A stretch of 5,849 nt of DNA, from contig JALHUC010000485.1 in assembly GCA_022865845.1 (NCBI GenBank), forward strand, positions 1 through 5,849. The letters run 5' to 3'. The translations under genes were made by a program, and so were the position numbers. Shown here piece after piece: positions 5,559-5,849 of this stretch (position 1 is its first letter; each line of letters starts with the position of its first letter). This DNA comes from a bacterium. Its GTDB lineage: Bacteria; BMS3Abin14. Under the pieces are notes generated by a model. It did not search any database, was not told the origin of the DNA, and saw nothing but the letters and a program-made list of their open reading frames with translations.

Positions 5559-5849
5559 TTAAAATCCCGCGAGAGGTCGCCACGGGAGCGCCGCGACCGC
5601 TGAACGGGCGACAATCGGGACCACCGTATTTTCAAGGCCCGCGTCAATAATCGCATTGCGAAACAAGGGGAATGTATCCATCCGCCCATGTCGGATATCA
5701 TACGTTTCCGGGTCAAAATATTCTTCCCCTGGCTGCTGTTCCTCGGACCCGCTGTGATGATCCACGGCAAAAAGAATGGGGAAGAAACAGCATATCCCCG
5801 TTGCCGAGAAGTGTTTCAGCGCCATTGGAATATTTAACATTTCAAGTTG
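5559..5849 (-). pseudogene. class I SAM-dependent methyltransferase-like fragment, truncated
   Basis: The minus strand is open from the window edge to a TAA at 5559-5561. The part read from about 5785 to 5600 resembles a group of class I SAM-dependent methyltransferases: FAVDHHSGSEEQQPGEEYFD, then GRMDTFPLFRNAI, then AGLENTVVPIVARSAV. In that group the next residues are usually W, a TPL-like stretch and an FIDGGH motif. Here the frame reads PWRPLAGF and stops, so the C-terminal third is missing. The N-terminal side (LNIPMALKHFSATGICCFFPIL) does not show the expected glycine-rich SAM-binding segment, which may lie beyond the window or be decayed. An ATG at 5840 could be called as a start, giving 93 residues. 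The gene is convergent with the operon and its stop is 2 bp from the large subunit's stop. The family call is from memory of the motifs and is moderate. Confidence 0.5.
5575..5598 (+). other. inverted repeat downstream of the operon
   Basis: GGTCGC (5575-5580) and GCGACC (5593-5598) form a perfect 6-bp stem with a 12-base loop, beginning 19 bases after the stop of the large subunit. There is no T-run, so it is not a standard terminator; it could slow transcription or protect the mRNA end, or simply reflect the GC-rich codons of the antisense methyltransferase remnant. Confidence 0.2.

Overview
The window looks like Pseudomonadota DNA, probably from a gammaproteobacterium. That rests on the style of the IS91-family transposase, the Tat-exported molybdenum hydroxylase with its multi-heme cytochrome c, and the strong Shine-Dalgarno sites. 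The species cannot be named from the sequence. Two compositions are visible: an AT-richer, gene-poor left part (about 1-1440) and a GC-richer, tightly coding right part (about 1450-5849).

Left part (1-823): the C-terminal half of an IS91-family (Y2, rolling-circle) transposase, now a pseudogene. It is broken by two copies of a 102-bp repeat (286-387 and 604-705; 85 of 102 positions identical, same orientation, same codon phase) and by a 19-bp perfect-hairpin insertion (754-772). Removing the three insertions restores one continuous transposase frame ending at 823, followed by a terminator-like hairpin. I do not recognise the 102-bp element as a named family. It is the most unusual thing in the window.

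Middle (824-1472): about 650 bp without a supportable gene. It holds a good sigma70-like promoter with no gene close behind it (1033-1061), and a nested dyad (1388-1412) just upstream of a TATAAA box and a strong ribosome binding site, which together probably form the promoter and operator of the operon.

Right part (1473-5556): a compact three-gene operon for a membrane/periplasmic molybdenum hydroxylase of the isoquinoline 1-oxidoreductase / aldehyde dehydrogenase type. It encodes a membrane-anchored triheme cytochrome c, a small subunit with two [2Fe-2S] clusters, and a Tat-exported molybdopterin-binding large subunit. Electrons from substrate hydroxylation at Mo would pass through the two Fe-S clusters to the cytochrome hemes and on to the respiratory chain. 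The substrate (an aldehyde or an N-heterocycle) is not readable from the sequence.

Right edge (5559-5849, minus strand): a fragment resembling a class I SAM-dependent methyltransferase. It appears truncated at its C-terminal side within about 10 bp of the operon's last stop codon, suggesting a recombination junction there. No tRNA, rRNA or CRISPR array was seen.
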